This document shows, one piece after another, positions 1-9,559 of a stretch of 63,191 nucleotides of DNA. Origin of the DNA: JAKPQD01 sp029572965 (lineage in GTDB: Bacteria; Bacteroidota; Bacteroidia; Bacteroidales; DTGW01); assembly GCA_035374585.1 (NCBI GenBank), contig DAOSPF010000012.1, positions 1-63,191 of the forward strand, given 5' to 3'. The notes below the pieces were generated by a model. The model ran no database searches, was not told the DNA's origin, and was given only the letters and a program-made list of their open reading frames with translations. Within the stretch, counting starts at the first letter, position 1; each line of letters begins with the position of its first letter. The position numbers were made by a program, and so were the translations under genes.

Positions 1-157
1 AATAACTATTTGAATATCTTTGTTTTATAAAATCAAACCGTCAAAGTCGGGAAAATCAGGAAATCAAAGGTATAAGGAAGCGCTCATCGAGGTTATTTTG
101 AAGTCTGTAAACTAACGTGAATTCGATATAAGAATAACATTGCCAATTATTGTTAAA

Positions 158-389
158 AAGGCAATAAATACAAAGCTTTTAATAATAAAACAGGGAAACA
201 CTGTTGGAGGATGCCCAAATGATGCGCAACTGCCAGATTATATAAGGCAAACATTAGATACAGGCTCGTAAGCGCTTGACAATAAAGCAGTTTGCAAAAG
301 ACAAAATACTGGTTTCGTCCATTGATTGGCTCGACAGGCTGAAGTTTAAAATAAGACTGATAGAATTTGAGGCTATAGCAGCCCTGTAA
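158..389 (+). pseudogene. possible degraded coding remnant, family unknown
   Basis: Two plus-strand frames read like protein. The first (158-272) ends at TAA with residues such as GGCPNDAQLPDYIRQTLD. The next frame takes over at 270 and ends at 387-389 with SSIDWLDRLKFKIRL. Joining them needs one frameshift near 270. A hairpin follows ten bases after the second stop, as expected at a gene end. I see no start codon in a sensible place and do not recognise a family. It may be the tail of a decayed gene; the rest of 1-157 shows nothing I can identify. Confidence 0.25.
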
Positions 390-398
390 ACAAACATT

Positions 399-435
399 GC
401 AACTATCCGGATAAATAGAAAATTCGGATAGTTGC
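399..435. terminator. bidirectional hairpin terminator
   Basis: Perfect 11-bp inverted repeat GCAACTATCCG / CGGATAGTTGC with a 15-base loop. It lies just past the stop of the minus-strand gene at 440 and past the plus-strand remnant, so it probably ends transcription from both sides. T-tracts are weak. Confidence 0.65.
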
Positions 436-439
436 ATTA

Positions 440-2074
440 CTATTCTTTTACCACCAGCTGAGAATAAACCTTGTTTGTTGACTTTAACTTAAGCAAATAT
501 AGGCCAGGCTTAACATTAAAGGTTTCTATTTTTACTAATCCCCCCGATACAGCTTTACTAATGCATGTTTTTCCGTCAATGTCTATTATTTCGACATGAT
601 TAATTTTCAGGTCCCAATTTTCTATCATCAAATAATTGGCCATTGGATTAGGAAAAACTTTGAACTTCGATTGTTTTACATTCTCTACACCAGTAATATC
701 AATAGTTTTGCAAAGAGAGTTATTGTTTACATTGGTTTCCAATTTTGAATTAGGCGCCAAACATTGAAAACATAGCTTATTGTTATTTAGCCCGTCCTCA
801 TATTTGTGATGGATTTTTACTGTTTGAGTCTGACCAGGAAGAATATTAAGGTTTTGGTATTTTCCATAATAATAATTTTGGGCACAATTCATACCTCCAT
901 GTAATTGAGAAAAAATGGAAAGACCCTTAATTGTATCATTACCGTTGTTTTTAATATCAAACTCAGCATTGAAATAATACCCTCTTGGAAAAGAGTCTCC
1001 CAGATATTTTACATAATCAATGCAAATGCTATCCACCTTAAAATCAACTAATTCTATATCAGGCAAAGTATAATCTTCTGAAGCAAAAGTATCAGCGTGA
1101 AAATGATAAATACCTATTTGATTGGTAAACGAATTACCTGCAAAAACATAATTTTTCCCGGCTGCAATAAACCTGATATCGTTTGCTAACAACGGAAATG
1201 TCAATGTATCTATGCTTTTGAAATCATTAGTTTTTATAATCTTTATGCTTTCTGCTTGTTTCAATTGCAGCCAAAAAGTATTGTCAAAAGTTTCAATGTT
1301 CTGAAAGCCTAAAGTGCTTGAAATAACAGTATCTATAATGTTTAAGCTTGTATCAAGGCGCACAAGACATGAGCTTAGCAAAGTATAAATGGTATCCTTT
1401 TTTAAAAATGCTTTTACTATGTTGCCAGAAAATGCAATGGAATCGGATAGAACAAACGAACTATCCGATTTGTATATTCTTTCCGGAGTATTGATTAGAT
1501 AAAAACGGGGATTTATCGGGTTAATCCCGGTGATGTCCATATTTGAGCCAAAATCATACTTTTTTATTCCAGATCCGTTAATGTCAGATTTAACAACGGA
1601 TGTTTTTGAACAGACCAGAATTTTTCCATCATCGGTAATATTTATTCCTGTGGGATAGAATCCAAAATAGCTGTAATTAGATGTTTTTTCAGAATAATTA
1701 AGTCTGAAAATCTCTGTACCCTCTTTGTTGTATTTGGACAAAACCAATTTTTCATCTCCCACAATATCGTCTGTAGCAATAGTGTACCCTGTTGTATAAA
1801 TGTTATCTTTATCCGTGACAATTAAATCACTAACACTATACCTGCTCCAAAGCTTTTGACCAGAAAAATTATAGGCAAATAAATTCTGACCGCTGCACGA
1901 AACATCACTAACAAACCCGCTTACCAATATCATGGAATCTTGAAACAATGCCACATCGGTAATATGCGATTTGTTATGACAACTTTCATCATCAACAATG
2001 CTCCAAAAGGACTGGGCATGCAAAACAATTGGCAATAATGCCAAAACAGAAATGATCAACCTCTTCATATCCAT
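440..2074 (-). CDS. secreted T9SS protein with beta-propeller-like region and type A sorting domain
   Basis: 544 residues. Residues 1-21 form a signal peptide ending in LHAQS. Residues about 25-340 are short repetitive beta-strand segments rich in 'YNKEG', 'SKYN' and 'DSSF' type turns, like a secreted WD40/delta-60 propeller. Residues about 345-460 look like a CARDB-type beta-sandwich (FDIKNNGNDTIKGL) with several cysteines. The last 75 residues (from KVFPNPMANYLMI to YSQLVVKE) are a classic Por/T9SS type A C-terminal sorting domain, which directs export across the outer membrane and cell-surface attachment. The ligand or enzyme role is unknown. It appears monocistronic, with a terminator at 399-435. 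Confidence 0.8.
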   Translation of the reverse strand: MDMKRLIISVLALLPIVLHAQSFWSIVDDESCHNKSHITDVALFQDSMILVSGFVSDVSCSGQNLFAYNFSGQKLWSRYSVSDLIVTDKDNIYTTGYTIATDDIVGDEKLVLSKYNKEGTEIFRLNYSEKTSNYSYFGFYPTGINITDDGKILVCSKTSVVKSDINGSGIKKYDFGSNMDITGINPINPRFYLINTPERIYKSDSSFVLSDSIAFSGNIVKAFLKKDTIYTLLSSCLVRLDTSLNIIDTVISSTLGFQNIETFDNTFWLQLKQAESIKIIKTNDFKSIDTLTFPLLANDIRFIAAGKNYVFAGNSFTNQIGIYHFHADTFASEDYTLPDIELVDFKVDSICIDYVKYLGDSFPRGYYFNAEFDIKNNGNDTIKGLSIFSQLHGGMNCAQNYYYGKYQNLNILPGQTQTVKIHHKYEDGLNNNKLCFQCLAPNSKLETNVNNNSLCKTIDITGVENVKQSKFKVFPNPMANYLMIENWDLKINHVEIIDIDGKTCISKAVSGGLVKIETFNVKPGLYLLKLKSTNKVYSQLVVKE

Positions 2075-2128
2075 TTATTTTAGAAACGAAGAATTAATAA
2101 TCTTTTGTCTGTAAATAAAATAGCGTTT

Positions 2129-2311
2129 TTACTTGGCCAAAAACTTTAGTAGTTCATAAACCAAAAATGCCGGCCATACCAAAGCTTTTAAAAAGCCAAG
2201 TACACCTGACCAAAAGCTTGTGGCCTGCGAAATATAAAATATGGCAGCGCCAATCATCCCCAATCCATAAATAGCCCCTGAAGGCCCGTTGTTTGTTATT
2301 CTTTTTCCCAT
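2129..2311 (-). CDS. small conserved-looking membrane protein
   Basis: 60 residues from the ATG at 2311 (MGKRITNNGPSGAIYGLGMI). An upstream in-frame start at 2365 would add 18 residues, but the basic N-terminus at MGKR is the more natural start. A hydrophobic helix covers residues about 14-31 (YGLGMIGAAIFYISQA), and a second amphipathic hydrophobic stretch (WSGVLGFLKALVWPAFLVYEL) reaches nearly to the C-terminus. It is likely an inner-membrane protein of unknown function. It lies 54 bp upstream of the T9SS protein on the same strand. Confidence 0.6.
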   Translation of the reverse strand: MGKRITNNGPSGAIYGLGMIGAAIFYISQATSFWSGVLGFLKALVWPAFLVYELLKFLAK

Positions 2312-2533
2312 AGCATTGACTTTTAGTAATTTAATAACGAAAGGTATAAAAAAAACAGTTATCAAATAGACAAAGGGGAACTAATATTTTTCTGAGGGAA
2401 AGAGTTTTTGTTTTGTCAGCCACATTTGCATTTTTAACCCATTGACAGATAGTGTTTTTTTCGTTGATAATAACATTATCATTTGCGAAAATTAATATAA
2501 AATGTTAACTTTAAAATAATTGAAAATACTTCT

Positions 2534-3631
2534 ATGAGGGTTATTCCAAAATCAATATGGAGCTTTCTTTTTGAGGAAACAAAGTACAGGCTTCCCATAC
2601 TTATTTCAGTGTTTGCCCTTTTTATTGGTTTGTTTGTTTTCTTTCATGGCAAAATAGACTACATCGTCAATCTTTACTTTGGGATACCGGTAATTATGGC
2701 TACCTATTACTACGGGATGACTATTGGTGTTGGGCTTTTTGCTACTGAGGCGCTGGTACATGCAATTATATTGACATTTAAGAATGAAGACATTTCGTTT
2801 TTTTATTCTAACCATCGTGTTGTTATTGCATTTATAAGCCTTTTTGTTGTGGTATATATCGTTTCGCTGTTCAGAAAAGTCAGCAACAGGCTGCTTCTTA
2901 GCGAAAAAAAGAATAAAGAAGTGTCTGATGAACTGCAAAAGCTGAACAATTCGAAAGACATGTTTTTTTCGCTTATTGCCCACGATTTGCGCAGCCCTAT
3001 TGGTTCTATCAGGTCGCAAATAGAAATGTTGCTCGATAACAAGATACAATTGACTGAAGATGAGCGGACAAAAGTATTACAAGCCTTACAATCTTTGGCC
3101 AACCGGGTTTATAGCTTGTTAGAAAATCTGCTTAAATGGTCACAAATACAAAAAGGGCTTTTGAGCATTACATTAGAGCGTATTAACATCCAAAACATCT
3201 GTAATGACTGTATTTTACTGTTTCAGCAAGCAGCCAAAGACAAAGAAATAAGCATTTATAATAAAATTACGAGCGAACTCTACATTATGGCTGACAAAAA
3301 TGCAATAGAAACTGTTATCCGCAACCTGCTTGCTAATGCTATAAAGTATTGTACCCCGGGCGGTTGGGTTTCAGTCAGTGCTATTGAAAAGGCCGATACA
3401 TATTGCATCATGGTAACCGACAACGGCATTGGCATGGAAAAAGAACTGGTCGAAAATTTGTTTAAAATAGATGTCGATGTAAGCCGCAAAGGCACTAAAG
3501 GAGAAAAAGGCACAGGACTGGGACTAATCCTTGCCCATGAACTGGTGGACAGATGTCACGGAACACTTACGGTAGAAAGCCAGCCCACCATAGGCAGCGT
3601 GTTTAAAATAGAGCTGCCTAAAGCAGAATGA
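2534..3631 (+). CDS. membrane-bound sensor histidine kinase
   Basis: 365 residues. About four transmembrane helices lie within residues 21-113 with no obvious periplasmic sensor domain, followed by a short coiled linker (115-143). The HisKA domain carries the phosphoacceptor His at about residue 150 (LIAHDLRSPIGSI). The HATPase_c domain shows the N box (NLLANAIKYC), G1 box (DNGIGM) and G2 box (GTGLGL). It should autophosphorylate and pass phosphate to a response regulator, but no regulator gene lies beside it, so the partner is unknown. The stop is 10 bp from the convergent M16 peptidase gene. Confidence 0.9.
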   Translation: MRVIPKSIWSFLFEETKYRLPILISVFALFIGLFVFFHGKIDYIVNLYFGIPVIMATYYYGMTIGVGLFATEALVHAIILTFKNEDISFFYSNHRVVIAFISLFVVVYIVSLFRKVSNRLLLSEKKNKEVSDELQKLNNSKDMFFSLIAHDLRSPIGSIRSQIEMLLDNKIQLTEDERTKVLQALQSLANRVYSLLENLLKWSQIQKGLLSITLERINIQNICNDCILLFQQAAKDKEISIYNKITSELYIMADKNAIETVIRNLLANAIKYCTPGGWVSVSAIEKADTYCIMVTDNGIGMEKELVENLFKIDVDVSRKGTKGEKGTGLGLILAHELVDRCHGTLTVESQPTIGSVFKIELPKAE

Positions 3632-3640
3632 CAGATATTA

Positions 3641-6535
3641 TTAGTTTTTTACCAAATCCTTTTTGTTTACCTTAACAATCTTTCCAAGGCGGGACAAGTT
3701 ATTCATGTTAAAGCTCCGGGTATCTCCATAAATTGTAATAATTGTAGGCTTCCCTGACACATTTTGACGATAGAAGTCAACAATATCTTCAAATGTAAAA
3801 GAGCTGAAGTAGTTATACTGGTCTTTTCGCATGTCTTGCTTATACCCGGCATTGATAAATTTTTCAACCAACTCGGAACGTCTTCTGAAATCAGGTTCTT
3901 TCAAACTTAATGATTGTAAAAGGTTTGTTTTTATTATATTGTAACGTTCAGGTTTTATGGGCATCGAGTCTATGAGCAAATAAAAAGTAGCCAAAGCTTC
4001 TTCAGTTTTATCACTCTGAGTAGCAATATGGCTAAACAAGTATCCGGGTTTTTCGGGGTATGAAAGGTTATAATCAAAAAAACTGTAGGCCGAATAAGCA
4101 TAAGAACGCTTTTCGCGAAGTTCCTGAAAAACTATAGAACTCATCTCGGTGCCAAAATAACTGTTGAAAGCTGAAGAAAGGTAGTATTGGTCTTTATTTA
4201 ACACGTTGCCCTCGCGAAATATATATATTTTGCTTTGTACAGCTTTTTTGTCATTTACAATAAAGATAGTATTTTGGGTTACAACATTCCTGTCTTTATA
4301 TACCGGAGATTTAAAAGCTATCAGTTGAGAGTTAAACTGTATATCTTTTGCAATGGCTTTTTTCACCGTCTCTGCATCTAATCGTCCCGAATAATGAATG
4401 GTTGCCTGATATTTCATTGCTTCGTGAAAAGAAGCCAGTAATTGTGCCGAGGTTAGTTTTTTAATTTCTTTTAAAGAAAGGCGGTTCAGGTAGTCCGATT
4501 TTTTGCCATAAAGCACATATTGCTGCAATGCCCATCCCATAAAATCAGGGCTTGAAGTTTCAAACTTTCTGTCCAACTTAGCTTCATCAAGGCATTTCAT
4601 AAGCTGTTTTTCATCAGCCTTAGGTTTTGTTATCAATTCATTGGCCAAAAGCAGTGTTTGTCCGAGGTTTTCGTCAAAACCTGTAATATTAATGCATAGC
4701 GCATCTTCATCAGCCCAAATTTTAATATCAGACCCTAACTTTTGTAATTCTTTTCTGAAAATATCAAAATTCATGTTTTCAGTACCAATAAGGTTCATAT
4801 AGTTTGCGGCCACTGCCAGGGTTTTATCATAATAAACACCGCGTTGGAATTTGATGTTGATGTTGAAAATATTGTTGTACGGGTTGTTGACATGAAAAAA
4901 TGCCAGGTTGGATTGCAGAGAGTCTACTACAACATCCTTGTTCAGCTCAATAAAGTGTGGCTGAGGAATAATAACTTCTTTGTTGTAGATTTCTTTTGCA
5001 AAAACTGATGCTTTTTCACCTTCTTTTGATTCTATTGGTTTGTAAGCAGGCTTTTCGAGTTTAGTCTTTTTAGGGAACCCGGTTTTGGAGTATATAACAA
5101 GATGGTCGTCTCCAAAATATTTATTTGCAATGAGGACAATAGTTTTCTTTTTTAAAGTATCAATAATCTTGTCTTCTTCAAATTTTATTTTGTATGAAAC
5201 GCCATCAATAAAAGCATCTATGAGCATGTTTGCCCTGCCATGTATATTTTCTTTGTTGTTTAAAAGCTGTCTGCGTTTTTCAGTTTTAAGCGAAGAAAGC
5301 AGTTCGTCCGGGAAATCTCCGTTTTTGACACGTTGAATTTCTTTCTTTACCAGCGCCTCAGCATTTGGCAATTTCTGGCCCAATATTTTCGGTACAAAGA
5401 AAATAATATCAGCGCCAGCATCAGGGAATGACACAGGAGATAAACCGGCCATAAGTATCTTATTGTCCATCCTTAACTTGTCGAGCAAGCCGGTTGACGA
5501 GTTGTTGGATAATAATAAGTTAATCAAATCAATACTTATGTTATCCGGATTGGCCGACTCGGGGGTATGATAACTCAACAATCCAACTTTTATGGGGAAC
5601 AGCTTATATTGATAAAATTCCCTTCCGGTGAAACCTTTAGGTTTAGGAAGTTTATTGAAATTTTTCTCGCCTGAACGTAGTTTCCCAAAATATTGCTCAA
5701 TCCAAACCTTTGCTTTGTCAGGGTCAAAATCGCCACAAAGTACCAAAGCCATATTGTTTGCCACGTAATACTTGTCAAAAAACTCATACATTTTCGATAA
5801 GCTGGGATTCTTTAAATGTTCGCTCAAACCTAAGACCGTATGGTGGCCGGCAGGATGCCCCGCAAAAGCCTTTGAAAACAAGGTGTCGATAATAATCGAA
5901 TACGGATCGTCAAGGCTCATATTCTTTTCTTCATACACTGTTTCTAACTCAGACTGAAATAACCTAAAAACAGGCTTTCTAAATCTCTCATAATATATAT
6001 GAAGCCAATTTTCGAGCTGTGACGATGGGAATGAGTTGTGATATACCGTACGGTCAAAGCTTGTATAAGCATTCACTTCTGTACCTCCGCAATGTTTGAG
6101 GATTTTATCAGTTTCATTTGGGATGGCATATTCTGCCGCTTTTACCGAGAGTTGGTTAATTTGTTGCTGAATTTCTTTTCGCTTTTTTTCATCTTTGGTA
6201 TTGCCCAGTTCATCGTATTTCAAACGAATACTATCGAGCAAAACACTTTCTTTTGCCCAGTCAATAGTCCCTATACTGTCTGTTCCTTTAAACATAATAT
6301 GTTCGAAGTAATGAGCAATGCCAGTTGCTTCATTAGACTCGTTATTAGAGCCGGCACGTACCACAACAGCCCCAAATATCTTAGGCAGGTTATGGTCGGG
6401 GTTTAAATACACCGTCAGGCCATTGCTTAACGTATATTGGTCAACATTATAGACAGATGAGCCGGTATTTGTTGCAAAAGAAGTGTTACAAAAAACTAAT
6501 AATGCAAAGATGGGAATGATAAAATTTTTTCTCAT
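3641..6535 (-). CDS. M16 family zinc metallopeptidase (insulinase/pitrilysin type)
   Basis: 964 residues with a signal peptide (residues 1-21, ending TSFA), so it is periplasmic or outer-membrane associated. The inverted zinc motif HxxEH is at residues 75-79 (HYFEH). The third ligand is probably one of the glutamates in 196-203, within ELETVYEE. A Lys/Glu-rich insertion of about 40 residues lies between them. The remainder has the two-halved M16 layout, with an inactive C-terminal repeat containing the R/Y segment LREKRSYAYSAY. Members degrade peptides; in Bacteroidota this form is common and substrates are unknown. A -7 box lies at 6571-6578. Confidence 0.9.
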   Translation of the reverse strand: MRKNFIIPIFALLVFCNTSFATNTGSSVYNVDQYTLSNGLTVYLNPDHNLPKIFGAVVVRAGSNNESNEATGIAHYFEHIMFKGTDSIGTIDWAKESVLLDSIRLKYDELGNTKDEKKRKEIQQQINQLSVKAAEYAIPNETDKILKHCGGTEVNAYTSFDRTVYHNSFPSSQLENWLHIYYERFRKPVFRLFQSELETVYEEKNMSLDDPYSIIIDTLFSKAFAGHPAGHHTVLGLSEHLKNPSLSKMYEFFDKYYVANNMALVLCGDFDPDKAKVWIEQYFGKLRSGEKNFNKLPKPKGFTGREFYQYKLFPIKVGLLSYHTPESANPDNISIDLINLLLSNNSSTGLLDKLRMDNKILMAGLSPVSFPDAGADIIFFVPKILGQKLPNAEALVKKEIQRVKNGDFPDELLSSLKTEKRRQLLNNKENIHGRANMLIDAFIDGVSYKIKFEEDKIIDTLKKKTIVLIANKYFGDDHLVIYSKTGFPKKTKLEKPAYKPIESKEGEKASVFAKEIYNKEVIIPQPHFIELNKDVVVDSLQSNLAFFHVNNPYNNIFNINIKFQRGVYYDKTLAVAANYMNLIGTENMNFDIFRKELQKLGSDIKIWADEDALCINITGFDENLGQTLLLANELITKPKADEKQLMKCLDEAKLDRKFETSSPDFMGWALQQYVLYGKKSDYLNRLSLKEIKKLTSAQLLASFHEAMKYQATIHYSGRLDAETVKKAIAKDIQFNSQLIAFKSPVYKDRNVVTQNTIFIVNDKKAVQSKIYIFREGNVLNKDQYYLSSAFNSYFGTEMSSIVFQELREKRSYAYSAYSFFDYNLSYPEKPGYLFSHIATQSDKTEEALATFYLLIDSMPIKPERYNIIKTNLLQSLSLKEPDFRRRSELVEKFINAGYKQDMRKDQYNYFSSFTFEDIVDFYRQNVSGKPTIITIYGDTRSFNMNNLSRLGKIVKVNKKDLVKN

Positions 6536-6570
6536 GTAAAAGGGTTTTGTTAAAAAAAGGTTTCAAGTTT

Positions 6571-6578
6571 CAAACTTA
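6571..6578 (-). promoter_or_regulatory. putative -7 promoter element for the M16 peptidase gene
   Basis: TAAGTTTG on the minus strand matches the Bacteroidota -7 consensus TAnnTTTG and lies about 36 bp upstream of the ATG at 6535. No TTTG at the expected 19-21 bp spacing was found, so this is tentative. Confidence 0.4.
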
Positions 6579-6733
6579 GGGTTAATTTTCAAAAAAAAAG
6601 GGAAAATTGACATAATTATTGTTAAATGCTAATGGGTCGAAACAGATGAGAGAAGCCTGTTTAATTTGTAATTGTATCTGCATGTCAGGTGTTGTAACAG
6701 ATTATTTACTAATTTTACACACTTTAAAAGAAA

Positions 6734-7306
6734 ATGGCAGAATATTTTGCACATCCGACCGCTGTAATTGACCAAGGTTGCACCATTGGCTCAGGGACTA
6801 AAGTGTGGCACTTTTGCCACCTGATGCCCGGCTGTGTAATTGGCAATAATTGTATCCTCGGACAAAACGTGATGGTTGCCCCCGGTGTCAGGCTGGGCAA
6901 TAATGTTAAGGTACAAAATAACGTATCATTATATTCTGGCGTTGTTTGTGAAGACGATGTATTCATTGGCCCTTCGGCGGTGTTTACGAATGTCATCAAT
7001 CCTCGCAGTCACGTTAACCGTAAAGAAGAATTTAAGCAAACCATTGTAGGTAAAGGGGCTTCCATTGGAGCAAATGCTACTATTGTTTGCGGAGTAAATA
7101 TTGGCCAATATGCATTTGTTGGGGCAGGTGCTGTTGTTACTAAAGACGTGTTGCCATATTCGTTGGTAAAGGGGAATCCTGCTCGTCATGCAGGCTGGTA
7201 TAGCGAAAACGGCCATAAACTTACATTTGATAATAAAAATATTGCTGTTTGCCCTGAAACCGGGCAAAAGTACAAATTGGAAAAGAATAATCTGAAAAAA
7301 CTCTAA
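6734..7306 (+). CDS. left-handed beta-helix N-acetyltransferase, WbpD/WlbB-like
   Basis: 190 residues. Imperfect hexapeptide repeats run through residues 8-160 (for example IGNNCILGQNVMVAPGVRLGNN), giving a trimeric left-handed beta-helix. The N-terminal AEYFAHPTAVID and the segment NPRSHVNRKEEF match UDP-2-acetamido-3-amino-2,3-dideoxyglucuronate N-acetyltransferases (WbpD/WlbB), which acetylate a sugar nucleotide for O-antigen or surface polysaccharide. The C-terminus carries a short Cys-containing tail typical of that group. It lies 12 bp before gmd, so they are probably co-transcribed. The partner dehydrogenase and aminotransferase genes of that pathway are not in this window, so exact substrate is inference. 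Confidence 0.85.
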   Translation: MAEYFAHPTAVIDQGCTIGSGTKVWHFCHLMPGCVIGNNCILGQNVMVAPGVRLGNNVKVQNNVSLYSGVVCEDDVFIGPSAVFTNVINPRSHVNRKEEFKQTIVGKGASIGANATIVCGVNIGQYAFVGAGAVVTKDVLPYSLVKGNPARHAGWYSENGHKLTFDNKNIAVCPETGQKYKLEKNNLKKL

Positions 7307-7318
7307 ATCATAATTGAA

Positions 7319-8359
7319 ATGGCTAAAAAAGCTTTAATAACCGGGATTACAGGGCAAGATGGTTCGTACCTTGCCGAGTTGCTCCTTTCAAAGGGATACG
7401 AAGTGCATGGCATCATCCGTCGTGCTTCATCTTTTAACACAGGCCGTATCGACCATTTGTACAAAGACCGTCATAACAAAGATGTACAATTGTTTTTGCA
7501 CCATGGAGATGTAACAGATTCGAGTAATCTCAACCGTTTGCTCGAAAAAATCCATCCGGATGAAATATATAACCTGGCTGCACAAAGCCATGTAAAGGTT
7601 TCTTTTGATGTCCCTGAATATACTGCCGAGGTGGATGCTATCGGGACTTTGCGTTTTCTCGATGCTATTAAGGAAATAGGCATAAAAACCAAATTCTATC
7701 AGGCTTCTACCAGCGAGCTTTATGGCAAAGTCCAAGAGGTCCCTCAAACTGAAAAAACACCATTTTACCCCCGCAGCCCTTATGCTGTTGCAAAGCTTTA
7801 CGGATACTGGATTATTGTTAACTACCGCGAAGCATACAACATCTTTGCCTGCAATGGCATACTTTTCAACCACGAATCGCCTCGCAGGGGCGAAACATTT
7901 GTAACACGTAAGATTACTATTGCTGCTGCCAAAATAAAAGCAGGGCTTCAGGACAAACTATACTTAGGAAACCTTGACTCACAGCGCGACTGGGGTTATG
8001 CTCCTGAATATGTTGAAGGTATGTGGCGCATTTTACAACATGACAAGCCTGAGGACTTTGTATTGGCTACAAACCAAATGCATACTGTCCGTGAATTTAC
8101 CGAATTGGCGTTTAGTCACTTAGGCATTGAACTTGAATGGCAGGGAAAAGGCGTAAATGAAAAAGGTATTTGCAAAAAAACCGGTAAAACTATTGTTGAA
8201 GTTGACCCTGCTTATTTCAGGCCAACTGAAGTTGAGCAGTTGCTGGGCGATTATTCTAAAGCTAAAAAATTGCTGGGGTGGGAACCTAAGGTTACTTTTA
8301 AAGAATTGGTAAAAATAATGGTCGAAGCTGATTACAATACTTATGGAAAAAAACTCTAA
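7319..8359 (+). CDS. gmd: GDP-mannose 4,6-dehydratase
   Basis: 346 residues, the usual family length. It is an extended SDR enzyme with the NADP-binding motif GITGQDGSYLAELL at the N-terminus, the STSELYG active-site Thr/Ser segment, and the YxxxK catalytic pair in SPYAVAKLYG. It converts GDP-D-mannose to GDP-4-keto-6-deoxymannose in the cytosol, the first step to GDP-L-fucose. The next gene, fcl, overlaps its 3' end by 17 bp, which indicates translational coupling and a shared pathway for fucosylated surface glycans. Confidence 0.95.
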   Translation: MAKKALITGITGQDGSYLAELLLSKGYEVHGIIRRASSFNTGRIDHLYKDRHNKDVQLFLHHGDVTDSSNLNRLLEKIHPDEIYNLAAQSHVKVSFDVPEYTAEVDAIGTLRFLDAIKEIGIKTKFYQASTSELYGKVQEVPQTEKTPFYPRSPYAVAKLYGYWIIVNYREAYNIFACNGILFNHESPRRGETFVTRKITIAAAKIKAGLQDKLYLGNLDSQRDWGYAPEYVEGMWRILQHDKPEDFVLATNQMHTVREFTELAFSHLGIELEWQGKGVNEKGICKKTGKTIVEVDPAYFRPTEVEQLLGDYSKAKKLLGWEPKVTFKELVKIMVEADYNTYGKKL

Positions 8360-9437
8360 AATTTATGTTGCCGGCCATCTTGGCCTTGTAGGAAGCGCCC
8401 TGGTACGTCGCTTACGCGAAAAAGGATATACCAATATCATTGGCCGCTCTATTGATGAACTTAATTTGTTGGATCAACGAGACACATTAAAGTTTTTTGA
8501 AACAGAAAAACCTGAGTATGTATTGTTGGCAGCAGCTAAAGTTGGCGGTATTGTTGCCAACAACACTTACCGTGCCCAGTTTATATACGAAAACCTGCAA
8601 ATACAGAATAACATTATTCATGCTTCATATTTGACAGGCGTTAAAAAACTTCTTTTTCTTGGGAGCTCCTGTATTTACCCTAAGCATGCCCCTCAGCCTT
8701 TGCGCGAAGACTTTTTGCTTACTTCTGACCTCGAATATACCAACGAGCCTTATGCTTTGGCCAAAATAGCAGGTATCAAGATGATTGAGTCATACAACAT
8801 CCAGTATGGCACCAACTACATATCGGTAATGCCTACCAACCTTTATGGCCCCAATGATAATTACGACCTCGAAAAATCGCATGTACTGCCTGCCCTGATA
8901 CGTAAGATGCACCTGGCAAAAATGTTGCAAAATGGCAACTGGGAAGCTATTTGCAACGACTTCAACAAACGCCCTGTGGAAAAAGTGGATGGTAAGGCTG
9001 CAAAAGAGACTATCCTTGCTATGCTCAATAAATATGGTATTTCTATTGATACATCGGGCAAAGCTACTGTAAAACTATGGGGTACAGGTACTCCCCGCCG
9101 CGAATTCCTTTTTTCAGATGATATGGCCGATGCTTGCGTTTATCTGATGGAAAATGTTGACTTTAAGGATATACTGGAAAAACAAAACCTTACTGGTGGT
9201 GAAATAAAAAATACCCACATCAACATTGGCACAGGCCGCGACCTCACCATCAAAGAGCTTGCTTACAAAGTAAAAAGCATTATTGGCTTTGAAGGCCAGA
9301 TTGATTGGGATGCCACAAAACCTGATGGCACAGCCCAAAAACTTTTGGATGTTTCAAAAATTCACTCTCTTGGCTGGAAAGAAAAGGTTTCGATGGACGA
9401 AGGAATAGCTAAGGTTTATAAACAGTACCAGGAGTAA
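8343..9437 (+). CDS. fcl: GDP-L-fucose synthase
   Basis: 364 residues. It has an SDR Rossmann motif near the N-terminus (GHLGLVGSALVRRL), the SSCIYP segment and the YxxxK pair (EPYALAKIAG). It epimerises and reduces GDP-4-keto-6-deoxymannose to GDP-L-fucose using NADPH. An insertion of about 45 residues (around NGNWEAICNDFNKRPV to GISIDTSGKATV) before the LWGTGTPRREFLFSDD motif makes it longer than the E. coli enzyme; I recall this in Bacteroidota homologues. The start lies inside gmd and a strong terminator follows. Confidence 0.95.
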   Translation: MEKNSKIYVAGHLGLVGSALVRRLREKGYTNIIGRSIDELNLLDQRDTLKFFETEKPEYVLLAAAKVGGIVANNTYRAQFIYENLQIQNNIIHASYLTGVKKLLFLGSSCIYPKHAPQPLREDFLLTSDLEYTNEPYALAKIAGIKMIESYNIQYGTNYISVMPTNLYGPNDNYDLEKSHVLPALIRKMHLAKMLQNGNWEAICNDFNKRPVEKVDGKAAKETILAMLNKYGISIDTSGKATVKLWGTGTPRREFLFSDDMADACVYLMENVDFKDILEKQNLTGGEIKNTHINIGTGRDLTIKELAYKVKSIIGFEGQIDWDATKPDGTAQKLLDVSKIHSLGWKEKVSMDEGIAKVYKQYQE

Positions 9438-9455
9438 ATTTTATATGTACGAATT

Positions 9456-9483
9456 CAGCTAAGATTCTGTCTTAGCTGTTTTT
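9456..9483 (+). terminator. Rho-independent terminator of the acetyltransferase-gmd-fcl operon
   Basis: Nine-bp perfect stem CAGCTAAGA / TCTTAGCTG with a five-base loop, followed by a T run, 19 bp past the fcl stop. Confidence 0.85.
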
Positions 9484-9559
9484 AATGTCATTTGAATTAT
9501 TGTAGCATTTACTAAGCTTTAAGAACCGCTTAAAAAGGTTATAATATAAAACAAAGATT

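Noticed and set aside
153..437. 94-codon open frame on the minus strand
   Set aside because: It runs straight through the hairpin at 399-435 and across the protein-like frames of the plus strand; composition is not protein-like.
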